Notes: generated from the letters alone by a model not told the origin. 40,226 bases of DNA from Dehalococcoidia bacterium (GCA_022827945.1 JAJEIT010000090.1:1-40226); one strand, 5' to 3'. Counted from the stretch's first letter, positions 22,844 to 31,022 are shown. Numbers and translations: made by a program.

Positions 22844-24010
22844 CTACCGGGGGAGGCCGAGGCCGCGACGGGCGATGATGTCGCGCTGGACCTCGTTGGC
22901 GCCGCCGCCGAAGCGCTGGATGGGGGAGGCGCGGTAGGTGCGTTCGAGCTCGCCGTCGAGGGGAGCGAAGCCGTCGGCCTCCTCGGTGAGGGCGCCCTCG
23001 TGGCCGAGCAGGTCCATGGCGACGTTGCTGATGTGGTAGCGAAGCTCGGAGGTCCATATCTTCGACATGGAGGCTTCCATCGTGGGGGTGTCGCCGGCGG
23101 CGACGATGGAGGCGTTCGTGAGGACGAGGCCCTCCATGACGTCGAGGTCGAGCTCCAGCTCGACGAGGCGGCGGCGGACGACGTCGTCCTCAAGCAGCTC
23201 GGGGCGCTTCTCGCGGATGTGGGCCATGAGGCGGTCGAAGATGTGGCGCAGGCCGCCGCCGGCGCCGATCCAAACGCGCTCGTGGTCGAGGGCGTTGGCG
23301 ATGATGTACCAGCCCTGGTTGACCTCGCCGATGAGGGCGTCGCTGGGGACGCGCACGTCCTCGAAGAAGACCTCGTTCGTGCGGCCGCCGGACATCGTCA
23401 TGATCGGGCGCACGGAGATGCCGGGCGTGTCCATGGGGACGATGAAGGTGGAGATGCCGCGGTGCTTGGGGGCGTCGGGGTCGGTGCGGCAGGCCAGCCA
23501 GACGTGCGAGGCGGTATCGGCGGCGCTGGTCCAGAGCTTCTGGCCGTTGATGAGCCAGTCGTCGCCGTCCTTGACGGCGAGGGTCTCGAGGGCGGCGAGG
23601 TCGGTGCCGGCGTTTGGCTCGGAGTAGCCGAGGCAGATGGTGATGTCGTTCGCCCAGATGCCGGGCAGGTACTTCTCGCGCTGGGCCTCGGTGCCGAAGC
23701 GGTGGATGGCGGGGCCGACCATCGTGCCGAAGCCCGAGCCGTAGGGGATCTCGCGCTTGGCGAACTCCTCGGTCATGACGAACTGGAACCACTGGGACTT
23801 GCCCTCGCCGCCGAGCTCCTCGGGCCAGCACATGCGCACCCAGCCGCGCTCCTCGAGCGACTCGCGCAGGCGCGACTGCTCGGGGCCGAGCTGGGCGGCC
23901 TCGCCCCGGTTGGCGAGCTCGTGGCGGAGCGCGGGCGTATCAAACTCGTCGAGGAACGCGCGCACCTCGTCGCGGAAGGCTTCCAGCTCCTCGTTCCAGC
24001 CGAACTCCAT
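22844..24010 (-). CDS. Acyl-CoA dehydrogenase, full-length partner
   Basis: 388-residue FAD enzyme that would introduce a 2,3 double bond into an acyl-CoA. Conserved segments: WPEELGGEGKSQWF, the FAD/substrate loop CLGYSEPNAGTDLAAL, KLWTSAADTASHVWLACRTD, VRVPSDALIGEVNQGW and the C-terminal QRFGGGANEVQRDIIARRGL. The start is the ATG at 24010 with AAAGGA upstream. It lies between a SnoaL gene and the shorter dehydrogenase, all in one direction with gaps of 27 and 10 bp, so it is an operon. Confidence 0.95.
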   Translation of the reverse strand: MEFGWNEELEAFRDEVRAFLDEFDTPALRHELANRGEAAQLGPEQSRLRESLEERGWVRMCWPEELGGEGKSQWFQFVMTEEFAKREIPYGSGFGTMVGPAIHRFGTEAQREKYLPGIWANDITICLGYSEPNAGTDLAALETLAVKDGDDWLINGQKLWTSAADTASHVWLACRTDPDAPKHRGISTFIVPMDTPGISVRPIMTMSGGRTNEVFFEDVRVPSDALIGEVNQGWYIIANALDHERVWIGAGGGLRHIFDRLMAHIREKRPELLEDDVVRRRLVELELDLDVMEGLVLTNASIVAAGDTPTMEASMSKIWTSELRYHISNVAMDLLGHEGALTEEADGFAPLDGELERTYRASPIQRFGGGANEVQRDIIARRGLGLPR

Positions 24011-24037
24011 GCCGGTCCTTTCGAGTATCGAGGGGCG

Positions 24038-24538
24038 CTAGGAGCGCCAGGCCCCGGTGCCGGGGAAGCCGTGGTCGATGGCGTCGTGCACGGTCTGCTC
24101 GCCCGTGCCGATGATGCGCTTGTGGACGAAGCGCCAGCGGCCGTCGTCCTCGCGGCGGAGGCGCTCCTGGTAGATGCCGCCGCCGGGCGCCACGCCGGGC
24201 TTCGGTCCCGTGCCGACCTCGAGGTAGCTGATGACGGTGGCCTCGTCGCCGTCGATCTCGATGTGGACGTTGGTGGTGCTGTGCTTGCCGCTGAAGACGC
24301 CGCCCTCTTCGAGGCGGCGGTAGAGGCCGCCGATCTGCTCGCGCCCGACGAGCCTGCCCTCGAGCGACTCACCGTAGCCGCTTATGTCGAGAATGGCGTC
24401 CTCGGTGAAGAGCGAGATGAGGGTCTCGACGACGTTGGGGATGTCGTGCAGGAGGAGGTACTCGTACACGGTGCGGCGAACGCCCTCGACCGCCTCCAGG
24501 TATTCGACTCGCGCCTCAAGCTCTTCGATCGTGGCCAT
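24038..24538 (-). CDS. SnoaL-like / NTF2-fold protein
   Basis: 166-residue SnoaL_4-type protein: EGVRRTVYEYLLLHDIPNVV, LFTEDAILDISGYG, then RRLEEGGVFSGKHSTTNVHI and the paired strands ATVISYLEVGTG and WRFVHKRIIG. The cavity fold binds a small hydrophobic molecule; it may act as a cyclase, hydratase or oxygenase subunit. The start is the ATG at 24538 with GGAGGAA upstream. It heads the acyl-CoA dehydrogenase operon and is divergent from the third Rieske gene. Confidence 0.9.
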   Translation of the reverse strand: MATIEELEARVEYLEAVEGVRRTVYEYLLLHDIPNVVETLISLFTEDAILDISGYGESLEGRLVGREQIGGLYRRLEEGGVFSGKHSTTNVHIEIDGDEATVISYLEVGTGPKPGVAPGGGIYQERLRREDDGRWRFVHKRIIGTGEQTVHDAIDHGFPGTGAWRS

Positions 24539-24666
24539 GTCTTCCTCCGTCGGATGGCAGGGGCGGTTTCACCCGCCGGTGGTGCTGGTGGAAGGCGCAT
24601 GCTTCACTGCCGCACGCGGCCTGTCAATGTCGGCGAATGGCGGGGCGCCGAGGGGCGCTTTCCACG

Positions 24667-24696
24667 TTGACCGATCGTCTCGCGAAGCGCCATGAT
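24667..24696 (+). promoter_or_regulatory. Candidate promoter for the third Rieske operon
   Basis: TTGACC (24667-24672), 18-bp spacer, CATGAT (24691-24696); leader about 28 nt with GGGAGGG. The -10 is imperfect. The 192-bp divergent gap holds nothing else I can name. Confidence 0.35.
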
Positions 24697-24730
24697 GCGC
24701 GGGCATTTTCACTGCAGGGAGGGCCGCCCG

Positions 24731-26056
24731 ATGGTGCTCGAGAACCGCCCCGCCCCGACGCCTACGGGGCGAACCGAAGAGCCCGACATGGGGACGGGCC
24801 TTATCGACACGGAACGGTACACATCCCCCGACTTCGCGAAGCTCGAGTGGGAGCGGATGTGGACGAAGGTCTGGCTAAACGCGGGACCGCTGGCCGACAT
24901 CCCCGAGGTGGGCGACAACTTCGTCCACGAGATCGGGCGGGAGTCGTTCATCTTCATCCGCACGTCCGAGGACGAGGTGAAGGGCTACTACAACATCTGC
25001 CCGCACCGCGGCAGCCGCCTGCGCCCGAGCGTCGGCATGGGCCACGCGGAGCAGCTGCAGTGCCCCTTCCACCTGTGGACGTTCGACATCGAAGGCCAGC
25101 TCAACACGGTTCCCGACCGGCAGCACTTCGTGAACGGCATTCCCGAGGAGAAGCAGCACCTGGCCGAGGTGCGCGTGGAGACGTGGGCGGGCTGGGTGTG
25201 GTTCAACATGGACGACGAGGCGGAATCGCTGCACGAGTACCTGGGCGTGATGCCCTCGCACCTCGATCCGTACCGGCTGGACCAGTACCACGTGGTGGAC
25301 GACTACGTGCTGGAGTGGGAGTGCAACTGGAAGTTCGCGGTGGACCAGTTCGCCGAGATCTACCACTTGCCGGCGCTGCACCCGCAGCTGCTGGAGTACT
25401 TCGACCACCTGGCGACGCCGCTGGACGTGTACGACGGGGGGAAGCACAGCCGGCAGCTGATCCGCATGGGCCTGCCCGACCCGAGCTGGACGGACGACCT
25501 TGCCCAGCGCTTCGGCTACGAGAACAAGGACGAGCTGACCCGCCAGCAGCGCCAGAACCTGGAGGACTGCGGCGTCGACCCGGATACGTTCGAGGGGAAG
25601 GCGCGGGACCTGCCGCCGTTCCTGGCGAAGGCGCGCCGCGAGTGGGGGAATCGCATCGGCATGGACATGGACCTGCTGGTCGATGAACAGCTGACGGACA
25701 ACTTCCACTACATGATCTTCCCGAACCTCACGTTCAACTTCACGTACGGGTCGTTCCTGTTCTTCCGGCCGCGGCCGCATCCGACGGACCCGAACAAGTG
25801 CTACTGGGACTACCAGGTGTACGCGCGCGTGCCGGAGGGTGCGCCGCCGCCGCGACGCCCGGCGACGGTGTACGGAACGGCGCGGAACCATCCGGAGCTG
25901 TTCGAAGCGCTGGAGCAGGACATGGCGCAGGCGCAGATCGTGCAGGAGTCGTACCACTCCAAGGGGTTCAGCGGCATCCTGCTCAACAGCGAGGAGCGCC
26001 GCATCCGGGCGATGCACCACGCGCTGGACACCTACATCTACGGTCCCGACCGCTAG
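24731..26056 (+). CDS. Rieske non-heme iron oxygenase, large subunit (paralog 2 of 2)
   Basis: 441-residue paralog of the gene at 17721, with very similar sequence throughout. Rieske ligands Cys90/His92 in NICPHRGSRLR and Cys111/His114 in QCPFHLWTF; the mononuclear iron motif is QFAEIYHLPALHPQ. The start is the ATG at 24731 with GGGAGGG about 8 nt upstream; the upstream in-frame ATG at 24692 has no site. It is the first gene of an operon with a DUF5343-like protein and two CoA-transferases, so its product or substrate probably passes through a CoA ester. The two paralogs differ most in the middle part (residues 225-300), where substrate choice may lie. Confidence 0.94.
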   Translation: MVLENRPAPTPTGRTEEPDMGTGLIDTERYTSPDFAKLEWERMWTKVWLNAGPLADIPEVGDNFVHEIGRESFIFIRTSEDEVKGYYNICPHRGSRLRPSVGMGHAEQLQCPFHLWTFDIEGQLNTVPDRQHFVNGIPEEKQHLAEVRVETWAGWVWFNMDDEAESLHEYLGVMPSHLDPYRLDQYHVVDDYVLEWECNWKFAVDQFAEIYHLPALHPQLLEYFDHLATPLDVYDGGKHSRQLIRMGLPDPSWTDDLAQRFGYENKDELTRQQRQNLEDCGVDPDTFEGKARDLPPFLAKARREWGNRIGMDMDLLVDEQLTDNFHYMIFPNLTFNFTYGSFLFFRPRPHPTDPNKCYWDYQVYARVPEGAPPPRRPATVYGTARNHPELFEALEQDMAQAQIVQESYHSKGFSGILLNSEERRIRAMHHALDTYIYGPDR

Positions 26057-26096
26057 CCGGTCCGGCGACGGTCAACGACAAAGGAGGCGAGGGCAG

Positions 26097-26618
26097 ATGG
26101 CACACCCAACGGACGCAACGGCGCCGGCCGCCGGCATGGTCAACATCCTGAGCGTGATCCGGCGCTACCGGCTGCGGGACTTCCCGCGGCGGTTCAGCCC
26201 CGACGACCTGCACCACGTGGGCATCCCCTTCATCGACGTGGACCGCACGATGCACGCCCTGAAGCTGCTGGACCTGGTGGCGCCCGACGAGACGCCGACG
26301 GAGCGGTTCCAGAAGATCCAGAACGTGGAGTCGGAGGAGGCGTACCAGGGGGCGCTCGAAGAGCTGCTGAAGGACATCTACGAGCCGATCTTCGAGCTGG
26401 TTCCCGACCCGGCGAATGCGAGCGACATGAAGATGCGCGCCGCCTTCCGCGAGTACGAGCCGCCGGAGGAGCGGGAGCGCATGCTCTCGCTGTTCCGGGC
26501 GCTCTGCGCGGAGGCGGGGCTGATCGACCAGGGGTCGGGGCTGATCCCGCCGATCCTGGGGACGTCGTCCCGCAACCGGCAGGTGATGCAGCAGTACCAG
26601 CAGGACCAGAAGTCGTAG
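26097..26618 (+). CDS. DUF5343-like protein
   Basis: 173-residue soluble protein. IPFIDVDRTMHALKLLDLVA, then DETPTERFQKIQNV, then GALEELLKDIYEPIFELV resemble the DUF5343 pattern (short winged-helix-like first half, then an S/P-T-E-R segment and helical tail); this match is from memory and moderately sure. The tail is Gln-rich (QVMQQYQQDQKS). The start is the ATG at 26097 with AAAGGAGG nine nt upstream. It sits 40 bp after the Rieske gene and 9 bp before a CoA-transferase. Role unknown; a regulator or assembly partner of the oxygenase is possible. Confidence 0.75.
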   Translation: MAHPTDATAPAAGMVNILSVIRRYRLRDFPRRFSPDDLHHVGIPFIDVDRTMHALKLLDLVAPDETPTERFQKIQNVESEEAYQGALEELLKDIYEPIFELVPDPANASDMKMRAAFREYEPPEERERMLSLFRALCAEAGLIDQGSGLIPPILGTSSRNRQVMQQYQQDQKS

Positions 26619-26627
26619 TCGCGGGCG

Positions 26628-27875
26628 GTGGCGAGCGAATCGGGTGGGGAAACTGACGGGGCGCTGAGCGACCTCCGGGTCGTGGAGTACGCGCAGGGGG
26701 TCACGGGCCCGTTCTGCGCGAAGGCGTTCGCCGACCTAGGGGCGGACGTGGTGAAGGTCGAGCCCCCCGGGGGCGACCTGAGCCGGACCCACGGTCCCTT
26801 CCCCGGAGACGAGCCGCATCCCGAGAAGAGCGGGCGCTTCCTCTACCTGAACACGAACAAGCGCGGCGTCGCCCTCGACATCGACCACGAGGGGGGCCGG
26901 GAGGTGCTGCGCGAGCTGACGGCGAGCGCCGACATCTTCATCGCGGACCTGCCGCCGGTCGCCTACGGCGAGCTGGGGCTCGACTACGAGACGCTGAGCG
27001 CGCGGAACGCGGGCCTGATCATGGTCTGCGCGAGCCCGTTCGGGCTCACGGGGCCGTACCGGGACTACCGGGGCTCGGCCTTCACGGCGTTCCACATCGG
27101 GGGCATGGGGCGGGAGACGCCGTACAACGAGATTACGGACTCGGAGGCGTTCCCGCCGCTCGTCGACGGCGGCGACCAGGGCGACTACCTGACGGGCTGG
27201 ACGGCGGCGATCATGGCGCTGATCGCGGTGTTCCACCGGAGCACGTACGGCACGGGCCAGCTGCTCGACGTGTCGGCGATGGAGTCGGTGGCGGCGATGA
27301 CGCGCATGCCGGTCGCGAGCATCGGGTACGGGCAGGAGCCGAAGATCTCGCGGGAGAAGGCGAACTTCCCCTGGGTGATGCCGTGCAAGGACGGGCACGT
27401 CTCGTTCGCGCCGTTCCTGATGGACCACTGGTGGCGGGCGGTGGTCGACATGATGGGCAGCCCGGACTGGGCGGTGAGCGAAGCGTTCGCGACGACGATG
27501 GGCCGCGTGCAAAACGCGGACGTGGTCGAGCCGCTGACGGTCGAGTGGCTGATGGAGCACACGAAGCAGGAGATCTACGAGATGGCGCTGGCCCGAAACG
27601 TGGCCTGCTTCCCGGTGAACACGATGGAGGAGGTGCTGAACTCGCGGCAGTACGCCGCGCGCGACTTCTTCGTGGACGTGGAGCACCCGGAGGCGGGGAC
27701 GCAGCGGCAGCCGGGGGCTGCGGGCATCTACTCGAGCACGCCCTGGGCGGTGCGGCGGCCCGCTCCGCTGCTGGGCGAGCACACGCGCGAGGTGGTCTGC
27801 GGGGAGCTGGGGCGGTCGGAGGAGGAGCTGGCGGCGCTGGCCGCGTCGGGGGCCGTGGGGGAGGGGTCGGGGTGA
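26628..27875 (+). CDS. CaiB/BaiF family (class III) CoA-transferase
   Basis: 415-residue CoA-transferase. Family segments: LRVVEYAQGVTGPFCAKAFA, LGADVVKVEPPGGD, LNTNKRGVALDI, and the catalytic Asp region VDGGDQGDYLTGW. It moves CoA between acyl groups. The start is GTG at 26628, 9 bp after the previous stop; the ribosome site is weak, so a slightly later start cannot be excluded. The stop overlaps the next gene as GTGA, which indicates translational coupling. With its neighbour it may form a two-subunit enzyme, or two enzymes acting in sequence. Confidence 0.93.
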   Translation: MASESGGETDGALSDLRVVEYAQGVTGPFCAKAFADLGADVVKVEPPGGDLSRTHGPFPGDEPHPEKSGRFLYLNTNKRGVALDIDHEGGREVLRELTASADIFIADLPPVAYGELGLDYETLSARNAGLIMVCASPFGLTGPYRDYRGSAFTAFHIGGMGRETPYNEITDSEAFPPLVDGGDQGDYLTGWTAAIMALIAVFHRSTYGTGQLLDVSAMESVAAMTRMPVASIGYGQEPKISREKANFPWVMPCKDGHVSFAPFLMDHWWRAVVDMMGSPDWAVSEAFATTMGRVQNADVVEPLTVEWLMEHTKQEIYEMALARNVACFPVNTMEEVLNSRQYAARDFFVDVEHPEAGTQRQPGAAGIYSSTPWAVRRPAPLLGEHTREVVCGELGRSEEELAALAASGAVGEGSG

Positions 27876-29089
27876 ACAACCGTCCGCTGGAAGGGGTTCG
27901 CGTGGCCGACTTCGGCTGGATCCTGGCGGGTCCGTACGCGACAGCGTGGCTGGGGAGCCTGGGGGCGGAGGTCATCCGGATCGAGTCGCAGAGCCGGCTC
28001 GACTTCCACCGCCAGAACCTGGGGGCGGGGGCGGACGGGGTGCCCGGCATCAACAGGGGGGCGGTGTTCAACTCGCTCAACTTCAGCCGCAAGAGCCTGC
28101 GGCTGAACCTCTCGACGCCGAAGGGCCTGGATCTGGCGAAGGAGCTGATCCGGCAGAGCGACATCGTGACGGAGAACTACGCGGCGGGCGTGATGGAGAA
28201 GATGGGGCTGGGGTACGAGGTGCTGAAGGCGATCAACCCCGGCATCGTCATGATCGCGACGTCGCCGCTGGGGCAGGTCGGGCCGGACCACGCGGCCACG
28301 GGCTGGGGTCCGAACGTGCAGGCGTACGCGGGTCTGCCGCACCTGACGGGATATGAAGGGGGACCGCCCTCCGGGCTGGGCGGGCTCTACCCGGACTTCA
28401 TGATCGGCACGGTGATGGCGTTCACGGCGCTCTCGGCGCTGCACGCGCGCAACCGCACGGGCGAGGGGCAGTACGTGGACCTCTCGATGGCGGCCATCGT
28501 CTCGACGATGATCCCCGAGGGGATCATGGAGTTCGCGATGAACGGCCGGGAGCCGCCACGCCCGGGGAACCGCTCGCCGCAGAACGCGCCGCGAGGGGTC
28601 TACCGCTGCGCCGGCGACGACAAGTGGGCCTCGATCGAGGTCGAGAACGACGAGGCGTGGCGGGGGCTGGCGGCGGCGATCGGCAGGCCGGAGTGGGCCG
28701 GCGACGAGCGCTTCGCGAGCGTGGAGGGGCGGCGGGCCGCGCACGACGAGATCGACGCGGCGATCACGGCCTGGACGCGGGAGCGCACGCACTACGAGGT
28801 GATGCACACGCTGCAGGCGGCGGGCGTGGCGGCAGCGCCCTGCCTCGACCCGCACGAGCTGCTCGAGGACGAGGGCATGGCCGATCGCGACCTGTACGTA
28901 GAGATGGACCACCCCGAGGTAGGCCCGCGCACGATCGCGGGGCTACCGGGCCGCTACGGCGACATCGAGTCGTACGACTACGGTCCGGCGCCGCTCTTCG
29001 GGCAGCACAGCGAGGAGGTCTGCACGGGGCTCCTGGGGCTGAGCACGGAAGAGTACGAGCGGCTCGTGGCGGAAGAGGTCATCTGGTAG
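27872..29089 (+). CDS. CaiB/BaiF family (class III) CoA-transferase
   Basis: 405-residue CoA-transferase: VRVADFGWILAGPYATAWLG, LGAEVIRIESQSRLD, NFSRKSLRLNLSTPKG and the catalytic Asp in GGLYPDFMIGT. The C-terminus is LGLSTEEYERLVAEEVIW. The start is GTG at 27872 overlapping the upstream TGA, with GGGGAGGGG upstream. The last 59 bp of this gene recur, in degenerate form, at 29380-29438. Last gene of the third Rieske operon. Confidence 0.94.
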   Translation: MNNRPLEGVRVADFGWILAGPYATAWLGSLGAEVIRIESQSRLDFHRQNLGAGADGVPGINRGAVFNSLNFSRKSLRLNLSTPKGLDLAKELIRQSDIVTENYAAGVMEKMGLGYEVLKAINPGIVMIATSPLGQVGPDHAATGWGPNVQAYAGLPHLTGYEGGPPSGLGGLYPDFMIGTVMAFTALSALHARNRTGEGQYVDLSMAAIVSTMIPEGIMEFAMNGREPPRPGNRSPQNAPRGVYRCAGDDKWASIEVENDEAWRGLAAAIGRPEWAGDERFASVEGRRAAHDEIDAAITAWTRERTHYEVMHTLQAAGVAAAPCLDPHELLEDEGMADRDLYVEMDHPEVGPRTIAGLPGRYGDIESYDYGPAPLFGQHSEEVCTGLLGLSTEEYERLVAEEVIW

Positions 29090-29102
29090 CTGGGCGCTGG
29101 TG

Positions 29103-29108
29103 TAGGGT
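29103..29108 (+). promoter_or_regulatory. Leaderless-type -10 box (TAGGGT)
   Basis: TAGGGT ends exactly 6 nt before the VapB ATG at 29115, with no ribosome site between. Confidence 0.55.
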
Positions 29109-29114
29109 GTATCC

Positions 29115-29324
29115 ATGTCGCGCATAACTGTGGATATCGACGAAGAGGCCTGCACCGAGGTCATGCGCCAATACGGCTTGGTGACCAAGAGCGAGGCAAT
29201 CAACTTCGCTTTAAGAAGTTTGGCCACACGGCCGGCAACCCTGGAACAGGCCCGCGGAATGCGGGGGTCCGGCTGGGAGGGAGACCTCCACGAGACGCGT
29301 TCGAGCGAGGGGCGAATCCTTTAG
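29115..29324 (+). CDS. VapB-type antitoxin, no adjacent toxin
   Basis: 69-residue antitoxin of the VapB/DUF2191 type: SRITVDIDEEACTEVMRQYG, TKSEAINFALRSLA and the toxin-binding tail RGSGWEGDLHETR. In typical loci a PIN-domain VapC nuclease follows directly; here the next 119 bp is a chimeric scar and no VapC is present. Its TAG stop lies at the left edge of that scar, so the scar may have removed the toxin and perhaps the last residues of the antitoxin. The start ATG is 6 nt after a TAGGGT box, so translation is probably leaderless. Confidence 0.85.
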   Translation: MSRITVDIDEEACTEVMRQYGLVTKSEAINFALRSLATRPATLEQARGMRGSGWEGDLHETRSSEGRIL

Positions 29325-29438
29325 CGCCCCGTGAACTTCGGCGGCGTGTTCGGTTCCGGCCAGGATGGCCGTGCGGGTCTGCTCGGGCTGAGCACGGAGG
29401 AGTACGAGCGCCCGGTGACGGAAGAGGTCATCTGGTAG
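29320..29438. pseudogene. Chimeric scar: enoyl-CoA hydratase tail joined to CoA-transferase tail
   Basis: 29320-29385 matches the 3' end of the enoyl-CoA hydratase gene (30225-30325) except for a 35-bp deletion between two CTTCGG repeats. 29380-29438 matches the end of the CoA-transferase (29031-29089) at about 52 of 59 positions, including EVIW and TAG. The pieces join at GCTCGGGCT, where both have similar bases. It is a remnant of rearrangement and probably does not code. Confidence 0.75.
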
Positions 29439-29877
29439 GGCGGGCGAAGATCCCCACCACCTCGCCGTACTCGTTGCCCTCCAACGCTCGTAGAGGGTGG
29501 ATGATGTCCCACTGCGTTCCGAGCTTGCTGGCCCAGCGTCCATCCGTTCGCTGAACGGCAACGTGGATCGGTCGGGCGCCCCTGGCAAACAGAGCGACCT
29601 TCAGGACGCCACGAGCGAGTGACGCACCATCCGCCGGCGCGAAGCCATAGTTCCCCAACGTGACCCGGAACGCCTCGAACGTCTCGGCTCGTGGAGCGTC
29701 TTCAGGCCAGTAGCTACCCGATGTCGGCAGGCTGAGTGGCCACCACCATCGTTCCGTGTCAGCCAGGGCAAACGCAACGCAGTTGTAGGTCGCGTCCTGT
29801 GGACTCGCGATCTCCCAGTCGGCGCCGACGAGTCCCGGGAATGCGAGTTCGAGTTCTTCTTCAGGCCGTGGCGGCAC
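29428..29877 (-). CDS. DUF7689-like protein
   Basis: 149 residues. Features recalled for DUF7689: YNCVAFALADTERWWWPLSL, YWPEDAPRAETFEAF, LKVALFARGARPIHVAVQRT, then DGRWASKLGTQWDIIH and EGNEYGEVVGIFARP. NC in the first motif and the His residues could form a catalytic or metal site (Cys/His), not shown. The start is GTG at 29877, inside the end of the upstream gene (17-bp overlap), so coupled translation is likely. The last few codons and the TGA stop lie within the scar's CoA-transferase-like part, so the C-terminus is probably shortened or replaced. Function unknown. Confidence 0.78.
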   Translation of the reverse strand: MPPRPEEELELAFPGLVGADWEIASPQDATYNCVAFALADTERWWWPLSLPTSGSYWPEDAPRAETFEAFRVTLGNYGFAPADGASLARGVLKVALFARGARPIHVAVQRTDGRWASKLGTQWDIIHPLRALEGNEYGEVVGIFARPTR

Positions 29878-30190
29878 CGGGCGACATCAATCCCTTTGCA
29901 CTGCCCCAGCGCAGCCAGGCTTCTGCCATCGCATCAACCTTGCCGGCGTCCGCGGGATCGACCGGGTCCTCGCCGGAGATCGCGCCCAGGGCCCAGAACC
30001 AGTGCTCGGTCCGGTGGGCAAGGCGGTCGAGGATGAGCGGGAGGACGGCAGGACCCATGCCGATGATCTGCTGGTACGCAGGGTGAATCGCGATCTCGGT
30101 CGAGGACGACTGGAAGCGTGCCGCCTCGGCCCACTCTTCGGCGAGCGTGTCGAATCTCGCCCTGAGCGCCTGCTGGCTCATCTCCGCCAC
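29861..30190 (-). CDS. Conserved hypothetical protein, partner of DUF7689
   Basis: 109-residue helical protein: LRARFDTLAEEWAEAARFQS, then HPAYQQIIGMGPAVLPLILD, HRTEHWFWALGAISGEDPVD and AMAEAWLRWG. I have seen this pattern (HPAYQ.IIGMG, HWFWAL.AITG) in many genomes as an unnamed family, but cannot give it a function. Start options are TTG 30214, GTG 30190 and ATG 30181; GTG fits AGGAGGT six nt upstream best. It overlaps the DUF7689 gene by 17 bp. GC content is lower than in the catabolic genes, suggesting a transferred two-gene cassette. Confidence 0.75.
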   Translation of the reverse strand: MAEMSQQALRARFDTLAEEWAEAARFQSSSTEIAIHPAYQQIIGMGPAVLPLILDRLAHRTEHWFWALGAISGEDPVDPADAGKVDAMAEAWLRWGSAKGLMSPGAATA

Positions 30191-30225
30191 AGCACGACCT
30201 CCTGTCCGGGGCAACTACAGAGAGT

Positions 30226-30996
30226 TTAGCGCCCGGTGAACTTCGGTGGGCGACGCTCGACGAAGGCCTTACGGGCTTCGGCGGCGTCTTCGGTCCTGGT
30301 GAGGATGGCGGTGCGGGTTTGCTCGAAGCGGTAGCCGTTCTTCACGTCCATGTTCTCGATCATGTGCAGGCTCTCCTTGGCGAGCCGGATGCCGAGCGGC
30401 ATCTTCGACGCGATCAGGCGGGCGTCCTCCATCGCGGCCTCCAGGAGCTGGTCGTGAGGCACGACCTTCACGACCATGCCCAGGCTGAGCGCCTCCTGCG
30501 CGTCGAGGCGCTCGGCGGTGTAGTGGAGGCGGCGCACGAGCTGCCAGTTCGTGAGCAGGCGCATGAAGTGGCGGGCGCCGCCGAGCAGGCCGACGTCGAT
30601 CTCGGGGAGGCCGAAGGTGGCCTTCTCGGAGGCGATGAGGTAGTCGCATGAGGCGGCGAGGGCGAGGCCGCCGCCGAGGGCGGGGCCGTTGATGGCGCCG
30701 ATGACGGGCACGGCGCACTCCTGGATGGCATAGAGCATCTCGCGCATGCGACGGTTGCCGGTGCCGCTGGGCGGTGGCGGCGCGTCAGGGTCGCGGTTCG
30801 CGCGGGCCTTGATGTCGGCCCCGGCGCAGAAGGCGCGATCGCCGGTGGCCGTGAGCACGGCCACGCGCACGTCCATGTTGTCGGAGAGGGCGTCGAAGAC
30901 GCCCGAGACATCCCAGTCGGCCGCGAGGGCGTTCACCGGCGGGTTGTCCAGCGTGACGACGGCAATGTGGTCGTTGATGTCAACGTGGATGGGCAT
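30226..30996 (-). CDS. Enoyl-CoA hydratase/isomerase
   Basis: 256-residue crotonase-fold enzyme: VVTLDNPPVNALAADW, the first oxyanion loop DRAFCAGADIKARA, the second PVIGAINGPALGGGLALAAS, and EKATFGLPEIDVGLLGGARH. It would hydrate a 2-enoyl-CoA or isomerise it. The Glu in LPEIDVG is at one of the usual catalytic places; a second Glu is not obvious. The C-terminus is RRPPKFTGR. The start is the ATG at 30996 with GGGAGC upstream. It follows an LLM gene by 26 bp in one operon. Confidence 0.93.
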   Translation of the reverse strand: MPIHVDINDHIAVVTLDNPPVNALAADWDVSGVFDALSDNMDVRVAVLTATGDRAFCAGADIKARANRDPDAPPPPSGTGNRRMREMLYAIQECAVPVIGAINGPALGGGLALAASCDYLIASEKATFGLPEIDVGLLGGARHFMRLLTNWQLVRRLHYTAERLDAQEALSLGMVVKVVPHDQLLEAAMEDARLIASKMPLGIRLAKESLHMIENMDVKNGYRFEQTRTAILTRTEDAAEARKAFVERRPPKFTGR

Positions 30997-31022
30997 GGTC
31001 TGCTCCCTGGGGTGGCGGGCTG

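Noticed and set aside
22811-24670. 619-codon plus-strand open frame over the acyl-CoA dehydrogenases
   Set aside because: Antisense artefact of high GC; minus-strand proteins have full family motifs.
29211-29588. 125-codon minus-strand open frame across the scar
   Set aside because: It only reflects out-of-context remains of the hydratase tail and the antisense of VapB and DUF7689.
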